Shown: positions 53,436 to 62,902 of the stretch, one piece after another
How positions within the stretch are numbered: position 1 is the first letter of the stretch
How the letters are laid out: every line of letters begins with the position of its first letter
Notes under the pieces: generated by a model
The model's database searches: none
What the model saw: only the letters and a program-made list of their open reading frames with translations
What the model was told of the DNA's origin: nothing
Translations under genes and position numbers: made by a program
DNA from: Burkholderia ubonensis
GTDB lineage: Bacteria > Pseudomonadota > Gammaproteobacteria > Burkholderiales > Burkholderiaceae
Assembly: GCF_001718695.1 (NCBI RefSeq)
Contig: NZ_CP013420.1
Location: forward strand, 620,001-684,000
DNA length: 64,000 nt
Reading direction: 5' to 3'

Positions 53436-54524
53436 ATGCCGAAATCGAAGCGCCACGAGCCGCAAGCCGAGTCTGAGAACCTCAGTCGCGCCACGCAAGC
53501 ATCGGTGGGGCGCACTGGCGCTTCGACGGACGACGAAGAGGACGTCGCGGACAACGAGCGCGAGTTCGAGTCGCGCGACGCCGACGCCGACGGCGGCGAC
53601 GACGAGCGCGAAGGCAGCGCGGAAGCGTCGCCCGAGCTGGACGATTTCCGGGCGATGCTGCAGGCGGAGCTGACCGCCGACACGATCCAGCATTACCTGA
53701 ACCGCATCAGCGTCAAGCCGCTGTTGACCGTCGAGGAAGAGCAGCGCTATTCGCGCCTCGCGAAGGCCGGCGAATTCGAGGCGCGGCAGGTGATGATCGA
53801 GCGCAATCTGCGGCTCGTCGTCAGCATCGCGAAGGGTTACCTGAATCGCGGCGTGCCGCTGCTCGACCTGATAGAGGAAGGCAATCTCGGCCTGATGCAC
53901 GCGATCGAGAAGTTCGACCCGACGCGCGGCTTCCGTTTCTCGACCTATGCGACGTGGTGGATCCGGCAGAGCATCGAGCGGGCGATCATGAATCAGGCCC
54001 GCACCGTGCGCCTGCCGGTGCACGTGATCCGCGAACTCAACCAGGTGCTGCGCGCGAAGCGCCACCTCGAAAAGAACTCGATGTCGACGGGCGAGGCGGC
54101 CGAGCGCCGCGAAGCCAGCATCGACGACATCGCCTACCTGACCGGCAAGACCGCCGAGGAAGTCACCGACATCCTTGCGCTGAACGAGCACACCGCGTCG
54201 CTCGACGCGCCGCTCGATCTCGATCCGGCAAGCAGCCTGCTCGATCTGCTGCCGGACGACCAGAGCCAGTCGCCGGACGCCGAAGTGCAGCACCGCGAGC
54301 TCGAGACGCTCACGCGCGCGTGGCTGTCGCGGCTGTCCGACAAGCACCGGCACGTGATCGAGCGCCGCTTCGGCCTGAACCACATCGAACCGGCGACGCT
54401 CGAGGAACTCGCCGACGAAATGGGGCTCACGCGCGAGCGCGTGCGGCAGATCCAGCAGGAAGCGCTGGTGCGCCTCAAGCGGTTCTTCGCCTCCAATGGC
54501 GTTCGCAAGGACGCCGTTCTGTAA
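53436..54524 (+). CDS. rpoS: RNA polymerase sigma factor RpoS
   Basis: A 362-residue stationary-phase/general-stress sigma factor. An acidic N-terminal part (DDEEDVADNERE) precedes region 1.2, where DDFRAMLQAELTADTIQHYL starts. Region 2 carries EGNLGLMHAIEKFDP, then RFSTYATWWIRQSIER. Region 3 (HVIRELNQVLRAKR) and region 4 (EELADEMGLTRERVRQIQQE) complete it. It is slightly longer than E. coli RpoS because of the acidic front. The ATG is 11 bp after nlpD, and the stop abuts the next ATG. The surE-pcm-nlpD-rpoS neighbourhood makes the assignment firm against RpoD. Confidence 0.97.
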   Translation: MPKSKRHEPQAESENLSRATQASVGRTGASTDDEEDVADNEREFESRDADADGGDDEREGSAEASPELDDFRAMLQAELTADTIQHYLNRISVKPLLTVEEEQRYSRLAKAGEFEARQVMIERNLRLVVSIAKGYLNRGVPLLDLIEEGNLGLMHAIEKFDPTRGFRFSTYATWWIRQSIERAIMNQARTVRLPVHVIRELNQVLRAKRHLEKNSMSTGEAAERREASIDDIAYLTGKTAEEVTDILALNEHTASLDAPLDLDPASSLLDLLPDDQSQSPDAEVQHRELETLTRAWLSRLSDKHRHVIERRFGLNHIEPATLEELADEMGLTRERVRQIQQEALVRLKRFFASNGVRKDAVL

Positions 54525-55301
54525 ATGACTCCGATTCTGGTTTTTGACATCGAGACGATTCCCGATGTCGACGGCATTCGCCGTCTCGACGATCTGCCCG
54601 CGACGCTCGACGATGCCGCGGTGGCCGAACACGCGTTTGCCGCCCGCCGCGAGAAGACCGGCAGCGATTTCCTGCCGCACCATCTGCAGCGCGTCGCGGC
54701 GATCTCGTGCGTGTTCCGCGACGCCAACGGCTTTCGCGTGCGCTCGCTCGGCACGCCGCAGGACGGCGAAGCGACGCTGATCCAGTCGTTCTACCGCGTG
54801 ATCGAGAAATACACGCCGCAGCTCGTGTCTTGGAACGGCGGCGGCTTCGACCTGCCGGTGCTCCATTACCGCGCGCTCGTGCACGGCATTCCCGCGACGC
54901 GCTACTGGGATCTCGGCGAGGACGACCGCGATTTCAAGTGGAACAACTACATCTCGCGCTATCACTCGCGGCATACCGACCTGATGGATCTGCTCGCGAT
55001 GTATCAGGCGCGCGCGAACGCGCCGCTCGACGCGCTCGCGAAGCTGTGCGGCTTCCCGGGCAAGCTCGGGATGGACGGCAGCCAGGTCTGGACCGCGTTC
55101 CGGGAAGGGCGGATCGAGGAGATCCGCAACTACTGCGAAACCGACGTCGTCAATACCTATCTGCTCTACTGCCGGTTCCAGCTGATGCGTGGCGGGCTGA
55201 CGCCGGACGAGTACGCGAACGAGATCCTGCTCGTCAAGAACGCACTCGCCCAGGAGCTTGCGCCGCACTGGGCCGAGTACCTCGCCGCATTCGACGCGTA
55301 G
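54525..55301 (+). CDS. 3'-5' exonuclease of the DnaQ-like / PolB-associated family
   Basis: A 258-residue DEDD-superfamily exonuclease resembling the predicted PolB-like 3'-5' exonuclease family. Motif I is LVFDIETIPDV, motif II is in SWNGGGFDLPVLHYRA, and motif III's acidic residue is in YCETDVVNTYLLYCRF. The start ATG comes immediately after the rpoS stop codon (TAA-ATG, no spacer), which implies re-initiation and co-expression. Its substrate is unknown; a DNA repair role in stationary phase is speculative. It converges on the EEP-family gene, with 9 bp between stops. Confidence 0.87.
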   Translation: MTPILVFDIETIPDVDGIRRLDDLPATLDDAAVAEHAFAARREKTGSDFLPHHLQRVAAISCVFRDANGFRVRSLGTPQDGEATLIQSFYRVIEKYTPQLVSWNGGGFDLPVLHYRALVHGIPATRYWDLGEDDRDFKWNNYISRYHSRHTDLMDLLAMYQARANAPLDALAKLCGFPGKLGMDGSQVWTAFREGRIEEIRNYCETDVVNTYLLYCRFQLMRGGLTPDEYANEILLVKNALAQELAPHWAEYLAAFDA

Positions 55302-55310
55302 CGCGCGCCG

Positions 55311-56165
55311 TCAATTCAGCTCGAGCACGATCGGCTGGTGATCGGATGCGCGCAGGTCGCCGTCGATCTCGCAGCGCGCGACGCGCGGCAGCAGCGTGTC
55401 GGTGACGAACACGAAGTCGCACGCAAGCGGCCCCTCCGACCATTGCACGGTGTCATAGATGCCGGCCGTCGGCGGTGGTGCGACGCCCGGGTGCAATGCC
55501 GCCCATGCGTCGACGAAGCGCGGCGCGCCTTCGACCGGTTCGAGAAAGCGCCGATACGCGTCGCTGTCGTATGCGCTGTTGAAGTCGCCGCAGACGATCG
55601 CGTCGCGCGGCTGCGCGGTCGCGCTGAACGGGCTGTCCGCATGCTCGGCGCGCGCGGGGCGGTCCGCATGTGCGCACGCTTCCCGATGCCGGTCGTGCAG
55701 CGCATCGACCTGCGCGAGCCGCTGCCGGGCGGAATAATATTCGAGATGAGTGGTGGTCACGCGCAGCGGGCCCGACGCGGTCGCGAGCTCGACCTCGAGC
55801 GCAACGCGCGGCATCGACGGCGCGGCATCGTCGGCCGGCCACGGCAGCAGCCGGCGCATCACGCGCCCGACCGGCAGGCGGCTGGCGATCGCGTTGCCGA
55901 ACTGGCGGCGCGGTGCGTCGGGCGCGGTGGGTGGCAGGTCGGCGCCGATCGCCTCGACGACCGTGAAGCCGGGCAGCAGCGCGGCGAGCTCCGCGAACTG
56001 GTCCGGCCCGGGATGGCCGGCCAGCGCGCCGAACCCGCGCGTGACTTCCTGCAGGCACAGCACGTCGAAATCGCCGAGCCCGCGGGCGGCGGCGATGGTG
56101 CGGGGGAGGTCGACGACGCCATCCGCGTCCCGACCCCATTGAATGTTCCAGTCGATCAGTCGCAT
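55311..56165 (-). CDS. Endonuclease/exonuclease/phosphatase (EEP) family protein
   Basis: A 284-residue protein with the EEP (DNase I-like) fold. Catalytic motifs are FDVLCLQEVTRGFG (Glu metal ligand), the TTTHLEYYS block, CGDFNSAYDSDAY (Asp/Asn) and ASDHQPIVLEL (Asp-His at the C-terminus). These are the residues of Mg-dependent phosphodiesterases, including exonuclease III, sphingomyelinase and inositol phosphatases. There is no signal peptide, so a cytoplasmic nuclease or phosphodiesterase is likeliest, but the substrate is not predictable. The start at 56165 (MRLIDWNI) begins the fold. Confidence 0.88.
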   Translation of the reverse strand: MRLIDWNIQWGRDADGVVDLPRTIAAARGLGDFDVLCLQEVTRGFGALAGHPGPDQFAELAALLPGFTVVEAIGADLPPTAPDAPRRQFGNAIASRLPVGRVMRRLLPWPADDAAPSMPRVALEVELATASGPLRVTTTHLEYYSARQRLAQVDALHDRHREACAHADRPARAEHADSPFSATAQPRDAIVCGDFNSAYDSDAYRRFLEPVEGAPRFVDAWAALHPGVAPPPTAGIYDTVQWSEGPLACDFVFVTDTLLPRVARCEIDGDLRASDHQPIVLELN

Positions 56166-56235
56166 GGTCGAATCTCCATGGTGAGGCGGTGCTTCGTCTA
56201 CAATCTCGCCTTTCAACGTTTGTCAGGAAAAGCTG

Positions 56236-57633
56236 GTGTCTGAAGCCGCCCCCACTTCTGCGCGCAAATTGAAAAGCGTGCCCGCCGCGCACGATGGCGC
56301 CCCGGTTCTCGAGATCGAATCGCTCGACATGGAAGCGCGCGGTGTCGGCCGCATGACGACCGAGGACGGCGAGCCCGGCAAGGTCATCTTCGTCGAGGGC
56401 GCGCTGCCCGGCGAGCGCGTGACCTATTCGAGCTACCGCCGCAAGCCGAGCTACGAGCAGGCGCTGGTTGTCGATATTCTGCGCCCGAGCGTGATGCGCA
56501 CGGAGCCGAAATGCAAGTTCTTCGGCACCTGCGGCGGCTGCTCGATGCAGCATCTCGACATGCGCGCGCAAGTGGCGATCAAGCAGCGCGTGCTCGAGGA
56601 CAACCTGTTGCATCTCGCGAAGCTGCGCGCGGAGACGATGTTCGCGCCGATCCATGGTCCGTCGTGGGGCTACCGCTACCGCGCGCGCCTGACCGTGCGC
56701 AATGTCGTGAAGAAGGGCGGCGTGCTGGTCGGCTTCCACGAAAAGAAGAGCAGCTATGTGGCCGACATGACGAGCTGCGAGGTGCTGCCGCCGCACGTGT
56801 CGGCGATGCTCGTGCCGCTGCGCCGGCTGGTCGAGGGGCTATCGATCCGCGATCGCATGCCGCAGATCGAGCTCGCGGTCGGCTCTCAGGTCACGGCGCT
56901 CGTGCTGCGCGTGCTGGAGCCGATCAACGCGGCCGACGAAGCGCTGCTGCGCGCGTTCGCCGACGAGCACAAGGTGCAGTTCTGGCTGCAGCCGAAGGGC
57001 CCGGATACGGTGACGCCGTTCTATCCGCTCGACGTGCCGCTCGACTATACGCTGCCCGAGTTCGGCATCCGCATGCCGTTCAAGCCGACCGACTTCACGC
57101 AGGTCAACCATCAGATCAACCGCGTGCTGGTGGGCCGCGCGCTGCGCCTGCTCGCGCCGTCGCGCGACGATCGCGTGCTCGACCTGTTCTGCGGGATCGG
57201 CAATTTCACGCTGCCGCTCGCGCGCCTCGCGCGCGAGGTGATGGGCATCGAGGGCAGCGAGACGCTGACGACGCGCGCGCTCGCGAATGCGCGCGAGAAC
57301 GGCGTCGACGGCCATACGACGTTCGCGTGCCGGAACCTGTTCGAAGTGACCGCCGACGATATCCGCGCGCTGGGCGCATTCGACAAGTTCCTGATCGATC
57401 CGCCGCGCGAAGGCGCGCTCGCGGTGTCGAAGGCGCTCGCGGACATCGCGCAGAGCGGCGAAGGTCCGCTGCCGCGCCGGATCGTCTACGTGTCGTGCAA
57501 CCCGTCGACGCTCGCGCGAGACGCGGGCCTGCTCGTGCACGAGGCCGGCTACCGGCTGAAGGGCGCGGGCGTCGTCAACATGTTTCCGCATACGTCGCAC
57601 GTCGAATCGATCGCGCTGTTCGAGCGCGACTGA
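56236..57633 (+). CDS. rlmD: 23S rRNA (uracil-1939-C5)-methyltransferase RlmD
   Basis: A 465-residue SAM- and iron-sulfur-dependent methyltransferase making m5U1939 in 23S rRNA. An N-terminal TRAM domain (residues about 20-80) is followed by the 4Fe-4S cysteines in [10 protein letters not shown], with the fourth in the SCEVLPPH region. The SAM motif is [16 protein letters not shown]. The catalytic Cys is in [13 protein letters not shown], and the base motif [10 protein letters not shown] is close by. The start is GTG at 56236 with AGGAAA upstream. A divergent EEP gene lies 70 bp away. Confidence 0.95.
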   Translation: MSEAAPTSARKLKSVPAAHDGAPVLEIESLDMEARGVGRMTTEDGEPGKVIFVEGALPGERVTYSSYRRKPSYEQALVVDILRPSVMRTEPKCKFFGTCGGCSMQHLDMRAQVAIKQRVLEDNLLHLAKLRAETMFAPIHGPSWGYRYRARLTVRNVVKKGGVLVGFHEKKSSYVADMTSCEVLPPHVSAMLVPLRRLVEGLSIRDRMPQIELAVGSQVTALVLRVLEPINAADEALLRAFADEHKVQFWLQPKGPDTVTPFYPLDVPLDYTLPEFGIRMPFKPTDFTQVNHQINRVLVGRALRLLAPSRDDRVLDLFCGIGNFTLPLARLAREVMGIEGSETLTTRALANARENGVDGHTTFACRNLFEVTADDIRALGAFDKFLIDPPREGALAVSKALADIAQSGEGPLPRRIVYVSCNPSTLARDAGLLVHEAGYRLKGAGVVNMFPHTSHVESIALFERD

Positions 57634-57657
57634 GCGCGCCGCGCCGGCGGTGGACGT

Positions 57658-57686
57658 AAAAAAACCGGCCGGAGGGCCGGTTTTTT
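57658..57686 (+). terminator. Bidirectional terminator between rlmD and the Bax inhibitor-1 gene
   Basis: AAAAAACCGGCC and GGCCGGTTTTTT form a perfect stem with a GGAG loop and act on both strands. It lies 24 bp after rlmD and 19 bp after the convergent stop. Confidence 0.92.
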
Positions 57687-57705
57687 GCTGGTTGTGCGGC
57701 GAACG

Positions 57706-58404
57706 TCAGTTGCGGTTGCCGCCAAAGATGCCGAGCAGCGCGAGCAGGTTCGTGAACACGTTGTACAGGTCGAGGTAGATCGCGAGCGTTGCGCTGATGT
57801 AGTTCGTCTCGCCGCCGTTCACGACGCGCTGGACGTCGAACAGCATGTACGCGGAGAAGATCGCGATCGCGAGCACCGACACGGTCAGCATCAGCGCCGG
57901 CAGTTGCAGGAAGATGTTCGCGACCGACGCCAGCAGGATCACGATGACGCCCATGAACAGCCACTTGCCGAGACCGGAGAAATCGCGCTTGCTGACCGTG
58001 GCGATCGTCGCCATTGCCGCGAAGATGATGCCGGTGCCGCCGAATGCCAGCATGATCAGCGACGGGCCGTTCGAGAAACCGAGGATGAAGCTGAGCAGGC
58101 GCGACAGCATCAGGCCCATGAAGAACGTGAAGCCGAGCAGCACGAACACGCCGGCCGCGCTGTTCTTCGTGCGTTCGATCGCGAACATGAAGCCGAACGC
58201 GATCGCGAAGAATGCGAGGAGGCTCATCATCGGGCTGGTGGCCGCGAACAGCGAGAAGCCGGTCGCGACGCCGACCCAGGCCCCCAGCACCGTCGGCACC
58301 ATCGACAGCGCGAGCAGCCAGTACGTGTTCCGCAGCACGCGGTTGCGAACCTCGACGGTGCTGACGGAGCCACCGCGGCCGAAATTGTACGGATAGTCGT
58401 TCAT
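57706..58404 (-). CDS. Bax inhibitor-1/YccA family membrane protein
   Basis: A 232-residue inner-membrane protein with seven predicted helices. The N-terminus MNDYPYNFGRGG is a short cytoplasmic tail. The last helices contain conserved D residues (YMLFDVQRVVNGG and IYLDLYNVFTNLLALL), which in the BI-1 family form a pH-gated calcium leak. In E. coli YccA inhibits FtsH. The start at 58404 is the family-typical position; upstream in-frame codons extend through a non-conserved Arg-rich stretch. Its 5' region (58405-58653) is shared with ndk. Confidence 0.92.
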   Translation of the reverse strand: MNDYPYNFGRGGSVSTVEVRNRVLRNTYWLLALSMVPTVLGAWVGVATGFSLFAATSPMMSLLAFFAIAFGFMFAIERTKNSAAGVFVLLGFTFFMGLMLSRLLSFILGFSNGPSLIMLAFGGTGIIFAAMATIATVSKRDFSGLGKWLFMGVIVILLASVANIFLQLPALMLTVSVLAIAIFSAYMLFDVQRVVNGGETNYISATLAIYLDLYNVFTNLLALLGIFGGNRN

Positions 58405-58601
58405 GGTTTCTCCTAACATTGAACGCGTGGGCGTCCGGGGCCGGTTCGGCGCGCGCGGTGTGCGGCGCAGCAAACCGGAGCAGCTATGGCTAAGATATGT
58501 TCCGCGCCGGGAGGTTTCAATGGCCGAGCGACGCAAAACATATGGATTTGGAACCTTTCACGTGTGTAAGGGTTCAATCGCAATGATACACGGGATCGTG
58601 C

Positions 58602-58607
58602 TACAAT
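58602..58607 (+). promoter_or_regulatory. -10 box of ndk
   Basis: TACAAT lies about 46 bp before the ndk start codon, which has a TTGGAG site upstream. The -35 is unclear. The rest of 58405-58601 shows no further gene. Confidence 0.5.
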
Positions 58608-58653
58608 AGCCGATTCATTTGGAAGTGTAACTTCTTAATTTCTTGGAGTTTTT

Positions 58654-59079
58654 ATGGCAATCGAGCGCACCCTGTCGATCATCAAGCCGGATGCGGTGGC
58701 AAAGAACGTGATCGGCCAGATCTACAGCCGTTTCGAAGGCGCCGGCCTGAAGGTCATCGCAGCGCGCATGGCACACCTGTCGCGCGCTGATGCAGAGAAG
58801 TTCTACGCAGTCCACGCGGCGCGTCCGTTCTTCAAGGACCTCGTCGATTTCATGATCTCGGGCCCGGTGATGATCCAGGTTCTGGAAGGTGAAGGCGCGA
58901 TCCTGAAGAACCGCGACCTGATGGGCGCGACGGACCCGAAGAAGGCGGAAAAGGGCACGATCCGCGCCGACTTCGCCGACAGCATCGACGCGAACGCGGT
59001 GCACGGCTCGGACGCACCGGAAACGGCAAGCGTCGAAATCGCGTTCTTCTTCCCGGAAATGAACGTCTACTCGCGTTAA
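58654..59079 (+). CDS. ndk: Nucleoside diphosphate kinase
   Basis: A 141-residue enzyme balancing NTP and dNTP pools by phosphate transfer through a histidine. The phosphohistidine is H117 in [11 protein letters not shown], a full NDK signature. The N-terminus [21 protein letters not shown] is typical. The start has TTGGAG about 5 bp upstream. It is followed by rlmN 57 bp downstream, the first gene of the ndk-rlmN-rodZ-ispG-hisS block. Confidence 0.97.
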   Translation: MAIERTLSIIKPDAVAKNVIGQIYSRFEGAGLKVIAARMAHLSRADAEKFYAVHAARPFFKDLVDFMISGPVMIQVLEGEGAILKNRDLMGATDPKKAEKGTIRADFADSIDANAVHGSDAPETASVEIAFFFPEMNVYSR

Positions 59080-59136
59080 GCACTGACTGAGCATACAGGC
59101 AGGCAGGATTCAGCGCACGCGGCAAGGCAGCACATC

Positions 59137-60276
59137 ATGACGAGCGAAACTTCCGTCAATCTTCTCGACTTCGACGCCGAGGGTCTTGTCGCGTATTGCG
59201 GCGGCCTCGGCGAGAAGCCGTTCCGCGCCAAGCAGTTGCAGCGCTGGATCCACCAATACAACGCCGGCGATTTCGACGGCATGACCGATCTCGCGAAGTC
59301 CCTGAGGGAAAAGCTCAAGGGCCGCGCATCGATCGTGATGCCGGATATCGTCAGCGACCACGTTTCCACCGACGGCACGCGCAAGTGGCTGATCGACGTC
59401 GGAAACGGCAATGCGGTCGAAACCGTGTTCATCCCGGAAGAGACGCGCGGCACGCTGTGCGTGTCGTCGCAGGCTGGGTGCGCGGTGAACTGCCGCTTCT
59501 GCTCGACGGGCAAGCAGGGTTTCTCCCGCAACCTGTCGACGGCTGAAATCATCGGCCAGCTGCGCATGGCCGAATTCGCGCTGCGCGCTTCGCTCGGCCG
59601 CGCGCCGGGCCCGAATGGCAAGGCCGAACGGGTGGTCACCAACGTGGTGATGATGGGCATGGGCGAGCCGCTGCTGAATTACAGCGCGGTCGTGCCGGCG
59701 ATGCGGCTGATGCTCGACGACAACGCGTACGGGCTGTCGCGCCGCCGCGTCACGCTGTCGACGTCCGGCGTGGTGCCGATGATGGACCGCCTCGGCGCCG
59801 AGCTGCCGGTGGCGCTCGCCGTGTCGCTGCACGCGCCGAACGATGCGCTGCGCGACATGCTCGTGCCGCTCAACAAGAAGCACCCGCTTCGCGAACTGAT
59901 GGCCGCATGCCAGCGCTACCTGAAGGTGGCGCCGCGCGACTTCATCACGTTCGAATACTGCATGCTCGACGGCGTCAACGACACCGAGGCGCATGCGCGC
60001 GAACTGCTGGCGGTGACGCGCGACGTCCCGTGCAAGTTCAACCTGATCCCGTTTAATCCGTTTCCGGAGTCGGGGCTCATCCGTTCGAAGCCGGAGCAGA
60101 TCAAGCGCTTCGCACAGATCCTCATCGACGCGGGCGTCGTCACGACGGTGCGCAAGACGCGCGGCGACGATATCGACGCCGCGTGCGGCCAGCTGGCCGG
60201 TGCGGTGAAGGATCGCACGCGCCTTGCCGAGCGCACGGGCGCAGCAGGAAAAGTAATCGAGGTCCGGGCGGTTTGA
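59137..60276 (+). CDS. rlmN: Dual-specificity rRNA/tRNA adenine-C2 methyltransferase RlmN
   Basis: A 379-residue radical SAM enzyme making m2A2503 in 23S rRNA and m2A37 in some tRNAs, which supports ribosome accuracy. The radical SAM cysteines are C115, C119 and C122 ([16 protein letters not shown]). The resolving Cys near the C-terminus is in [19 protein letters not shown] (SAM-binding) and [11 protein letters not shown] match the family. The N-terminal domain is typical of the longer proteobacterial form. The gene is followed by 166 bp before rodZ. Confidence 0.96.
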   Translation: MTSETSVNLLDFDAEGLVAYCGGLGEKPFRAKQLQRWIHQYNAGDFDGMTDLAKSLREKLKGRASIVMPDIVSDHVSTDGTRKWLIDVGNGNAVETVFIPEETRGTLCVSSQAGCAVNCRFCSTGKQGFSRNLSTAEIIGQLRMAEFALRASLGRAPGPNGKAERVVTNVVMMGMGEPLLNYSAVVPAMRLMLDDNAYGLSRRRVTLSTSGVVPMMDRLGAELPVALAVSLHAPNDALRDMLVPLNKKHPLRELMAACQRYLKVAPRDFITFEYCMLDGVNDTEAHARELLAVTRDVPCKFNLIPFNPFPESGLIRSKPEQIKRFAQILIDAGVVTTVRKTRGDDIDAACGQLAGAVKDRTRLAERTGAAGKVIEVRAV

Positions 60277-60442
60277 CGGGGCCGCCTAGGCGGGATGCCC
60301 GGACTATTTGGCGGTACAACACGCGAATAGCGATCGGACGCGGCGCCTCGTGCGCCGCGCATGGTATGGACGACGCGCGGGCGCCGCGCCGGCAGGAGCC
60401 GGATGCGCCCGCCAGTGAAGAAGAATCGACGCGAGGAATAGG

Positions 60443-61468
60443 ATGAGTGAGCCGCAGCCGTCAAACGGCGCAGAGACGAATGCCGCGAAGCCGGCAACGG
60501 CTGGACTGGAATCGCTGACGGCCGTCGGGGGACGGCTGGCGCAGCTTCGGGAGGCGAAGGGCTGGACGGTCGACGACGTGTCGGCGCGACTCAAGGTCGC
60601 GCCGCAGAAGCTTCGGGCGCTCGAGTCGGGCGACATCAGCCATCTGCCCGGGGTGACGTTCGCGATCGGGGTTGTGCGCAGCTACGCGAAGATGCTCGGC
60701 GTCGATCCGGAGCCGTTTGCGCAGGCGCTGCGCCGCGAGCGCGGCGAGCCGGAGGTGGATCTGTCGATGCCCGCGTCGTCGGGGACGGATCTGCCGCGCG
60801 GCCGCGTGTCGATTCCGCTCGGCGGCTCGTCCGGTCATCATCCGTGGCTGTGGGGCACCGCGATCGTCGTCGTGGCGGTGATCGCCGTGCTCATGTGGCA
60901 CACTGGCGGCGATTCGCCGAACTGGCTCGCGCGCTTCAAGGGCGCCGCCGCCGAGCATGCGCCGGCGGCGAGTGCAGTGGCGGCATCGGCCGCATCGGCC
61001 GCGGAAGAGCCCGCGGCGGGCAGTGCGTCGACGGCAGCAGGCAACGAGGTTGTGGCTGCTTCGGCCGTAGTCGCGCAGGCGTCGGCGTCGGCGCCGGTCG
61101 CGGCGTCCGTGGCTGCCCCGGCGGCTGCGGCCCCAGCATCGCCCGCATCGCAGCCGGCCGCCGCGAGCGCGGCAAGCACGGCAAATGCGGCCCAGCCGGC
61201 GAGCGTCGCGGTCGCGGCCGGCCAGTCGATGGTCGAGCTGAAGGTCAAGCAGGACAGCTGGTTCAGCGTGCGGGACAAGAGCGGCAAGGAGCTGTTCTCG
61301 GGGCTGGTGCGCGGCGGCGAGACGAAGCAGGTCGCGGGTGACGGCCCGTTCAAGGTCACGATCGGCAACAAGGCGGGCCTCGACGCGATCACGTTCGAAG
61401 GCAAACCGGTCGATCCGGCAAAATATTCGGCAGCGCGGGGTAACGTGGCGCGGTTCACGTTGCCCTGA
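60443..61468 (+). CDS. rodZ: RodZ-like cytoskeletal/HTH membrane protein
   Basis: A 341-residue bitopic protein. A cytoplasmic HTH_25 (XRE-like) domain (residues about 28-95: LAQLREAKGWTVDDVSARL, then LRALESGDISHLPG) is known to contact MreB. One transmembrane helix (WLWGTAIVVVAVIAVLMW, near residue 140) follows. The Ala/Pro/Ser-rich periplasmic linker occupies about 90 residues, and a DUF4115 domain closes it (SMVELKVKQDSWFSVRDKSG). It helps keep rod shape with MreB. The start at 60443 has a GAGGA site upstream. Confidence 0.9.
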   Translation: MSEPQPSNGAETNAAKPATAGLESLTAVGGRLAQLREAKGWTVDDVSARLKVAPQKLRALESGDISHLPGVTFAIGVVRSYAKMLGVDPEPFAQALRRERGEPEVDLSMPASSGTDLPRGRVSIPLGGSSGHHPWLWGTAIVVVAVIAVLMWHTGGDSPNWLARFKGAAAEHAPAASAVAASAASAAEEPAAGSASTAAGNEVVAASAVVAQASASAPVAASVAAPAAAAPASPASQPAAASAASTANAAQPASVAVAAGQSMVELKVKQDSWFSVRDKSGKELFSGLVRGGETKQVAGDGPFKVTIGNKAGLDAITFEGKPVDPAKYSAARGNVARFTLP

Positions 61469-61472
61469 CGGC

Positions 61473-61532
61473 AAGCGCCGTGGCGTGGGTCTGTGACGCG
61501 TGACGACAGGCCCTGAAGGCACGGCGCTTTTT
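61473..61532 (+). terminator. Possible terminator after rodZ
   Basis: AAGCGCCGTG (61473-61482) and CACGGCGCTT (61520-61529) form a perfect 10-bp stem followed by a T-run, but with a 37-base loop that has only weak inner pairing. Because rodZ and ispG are close, it may act as an attenuating rather than a full stop. Confidence 0.55.
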
Positions 61533-61538
61533 CAATTC

Positions 61539-61559
61539 ATGCGCCGCGACGCGGCGCAT
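61539..61559 (+). other. Hairpin immediately upstream of the ispG start
   Basis: ATGCGCCGC and GCGGCGCAT form a perfect 9-bp stem with a GAC loop, ending 9 bp before the ispG ATG and covering the place where a ribosome binding site would be expected. No Shine-Dalgarno is visible otherwise. Confidence 0.6.
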
Positions 61560-61568
61560 TCGGCGTAA

Positions 61569-62894
61569 ATGGATCTATCGATGCAATCCGAAGCTCAATC
61601 CCCACGCAGCAGCCAGATTTGTTCAACCGAGCCGGTGTTCGGCGGGCATGCGCCGCGCCGCGTATCGCATGCGGTGAATGTCCGCTGGGGCGGAACGCTG
61701 GTGACGATCGGCGGTGATTCGCCGGTGCGCGTGCAGTCGATGACGAATACCGACACCGCGGACGCGATCGGCACGGCCATCCAGATCAAGGAGCTCGCGA
61801 ACGCGGGTTCCGAACTCGTGCGCATCACGGTCAACACGCCCGAGGCGGCGGCGGCCGTGCCGGCGATCCGCGAGCAGCTCGACCGGATGGGCGTGACGGT
61901 GCCGCTCGTCGGCGACTTCCATTACAACGGTCACCTGCTGCTGCGCGACCATCCGGGCTGCGCGGAGGCGCTGTCGAAGTACCGGATCAACCCCGGCAAC
62001 GTCGGCCAGGGCGCGAAGCGCGACACGCAGTTCGCGCAGATGATCGAGGCGGCGATCAAGTACGACAAGCCGGTACGGATCGGCGTGAACTGGGGCAGCC
62101 TCGACCAGGACCTGCTCGCGCGCATGATGGACGAGAACGGCGCGCGCGCGCAGCCGTGGGATGCGCAGAGCGTGATGTACGAAGCGCTGATCCAGTCCGC
62201 GATCGGCTCGGCGGAGCGCGCGGTCGAACTGGGCCTCGGCCGCGACCGCATCGTGCTGTCGTGCAAGGTCAGCGGCGTGCAGGACCTGATCGCCGTCTAC
62301 CGCGAGCTCGCGCGCCGCTGCGGCTTCGCGCTGCACCTCGGGCTGACCGAGGCGGGCATGGGTTCGAAGGGCATCGTCGCGTCGACGGCGGCGCTCGGCG
62401 TGCTGCTGCAGGAAGGGATCGGCGACACGATCCGCATTTCGCTGACGCCGGAGCCGGGCGCATCGCGCACGGGCGAAGTGGTGGTCGGCCAGGAGATCCT
62501 GCAGACGATGGGCCTGCGCTCGTTCGCGCCGATGGTGATCGCATGCCCGGGCTGCGGCCGCACGACGAGCACGCTGTTCCAGGAGCTCGCGATGCAGATC
62601 CAGACCTACCTGCGCGAGCAGATGCCGGTCTGGCGCAAGGAATATCCGGGCGTCGAGACGATGAACGTCGCGGTGATGGGCTGCATCGTCAACGGCCCGG
62701 GCGAATCGAAGCACGCGAACATCGGCATCAGCCTGCCGGGTTCGGGCGAGAATCCGGCCGCACCTGTCTTCATCGACGGCGAGAAGGTCAGGACGCTGCG
62801 TGGCGAGCGCATCGCCGAGGAATTCCAGCAGATCGTCAGCGACTACGTCGAACGCAATTACGGCCGTGTGCGGCCGTCCAGAACTAATTCGTAA
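61569..62894 (+). CDS. ispG: 4-hydroxy-3-methylbut-2-en-1-yl diphosphate synthase IspG (GcpE)
   Basis: A 441-residue iron-sulfur enzyme of the MEP isoprenoid pathway. The N-terminal TIM-barrel region shows [19 protein letters not shown]. The C-terminal cluster domain holds three cysteines ([11 protein letters not shown] and the GCIVNGPGE Cys) that bind the 4Fe-4S cluster. The length is close to other beta-proteobacterial IspG. ATG at 61569 gives [10 protein letters not shown]; a second ATG at 61581 is an alternative. hisS follows in 8 bp. Confidence 0.95.
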   Translation: MDLSMQSEAQSPRSSQICSTEPVFGGHAPRRVSHAVNVRWGGTLVTIGGDSPVRVQSMTNTDTADAIGTAIQIKELANAGSELVRITVNTPEAAAAVPAIREQLDRMGVTVPLVGDFHYNGHLLLRDHPGCAEALSKYRINPGNVGQGAKRDTQFAQMIEAAIKYDKPVRIGVNWGSLDQDLLARMMDENGARAQPWDAQSVMYEALIQSAIGSAERAVELGLGRDRIVLSCKVSGVQDLIAVYRELARRCGFALHLGLTEAGMGSKGIVASTAALGVLLQEGIGDTIRISLTPEPGASRTGEVVVGQEILQTMGLRSFAPMVIACPGCGRTTSTLFQELAMQIQTYLREQMPVWRKEYPGVETMNVAVMGCIVNGPGESKHANIGISLPGSGENPAAPVFIDGEKVRTLRGERIAEEFQQIVSDYVERNYGRVRPSRTNS

Positions 62895-62902
62895 CAGACA
62901 CG

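Noticed and set aside
58403..58609. 68-codon plus-strand frame between the BI-1 and ndk genes
   Set aside because: Overlaps promoter space, has no ribosome binding site and resembles no protein family.
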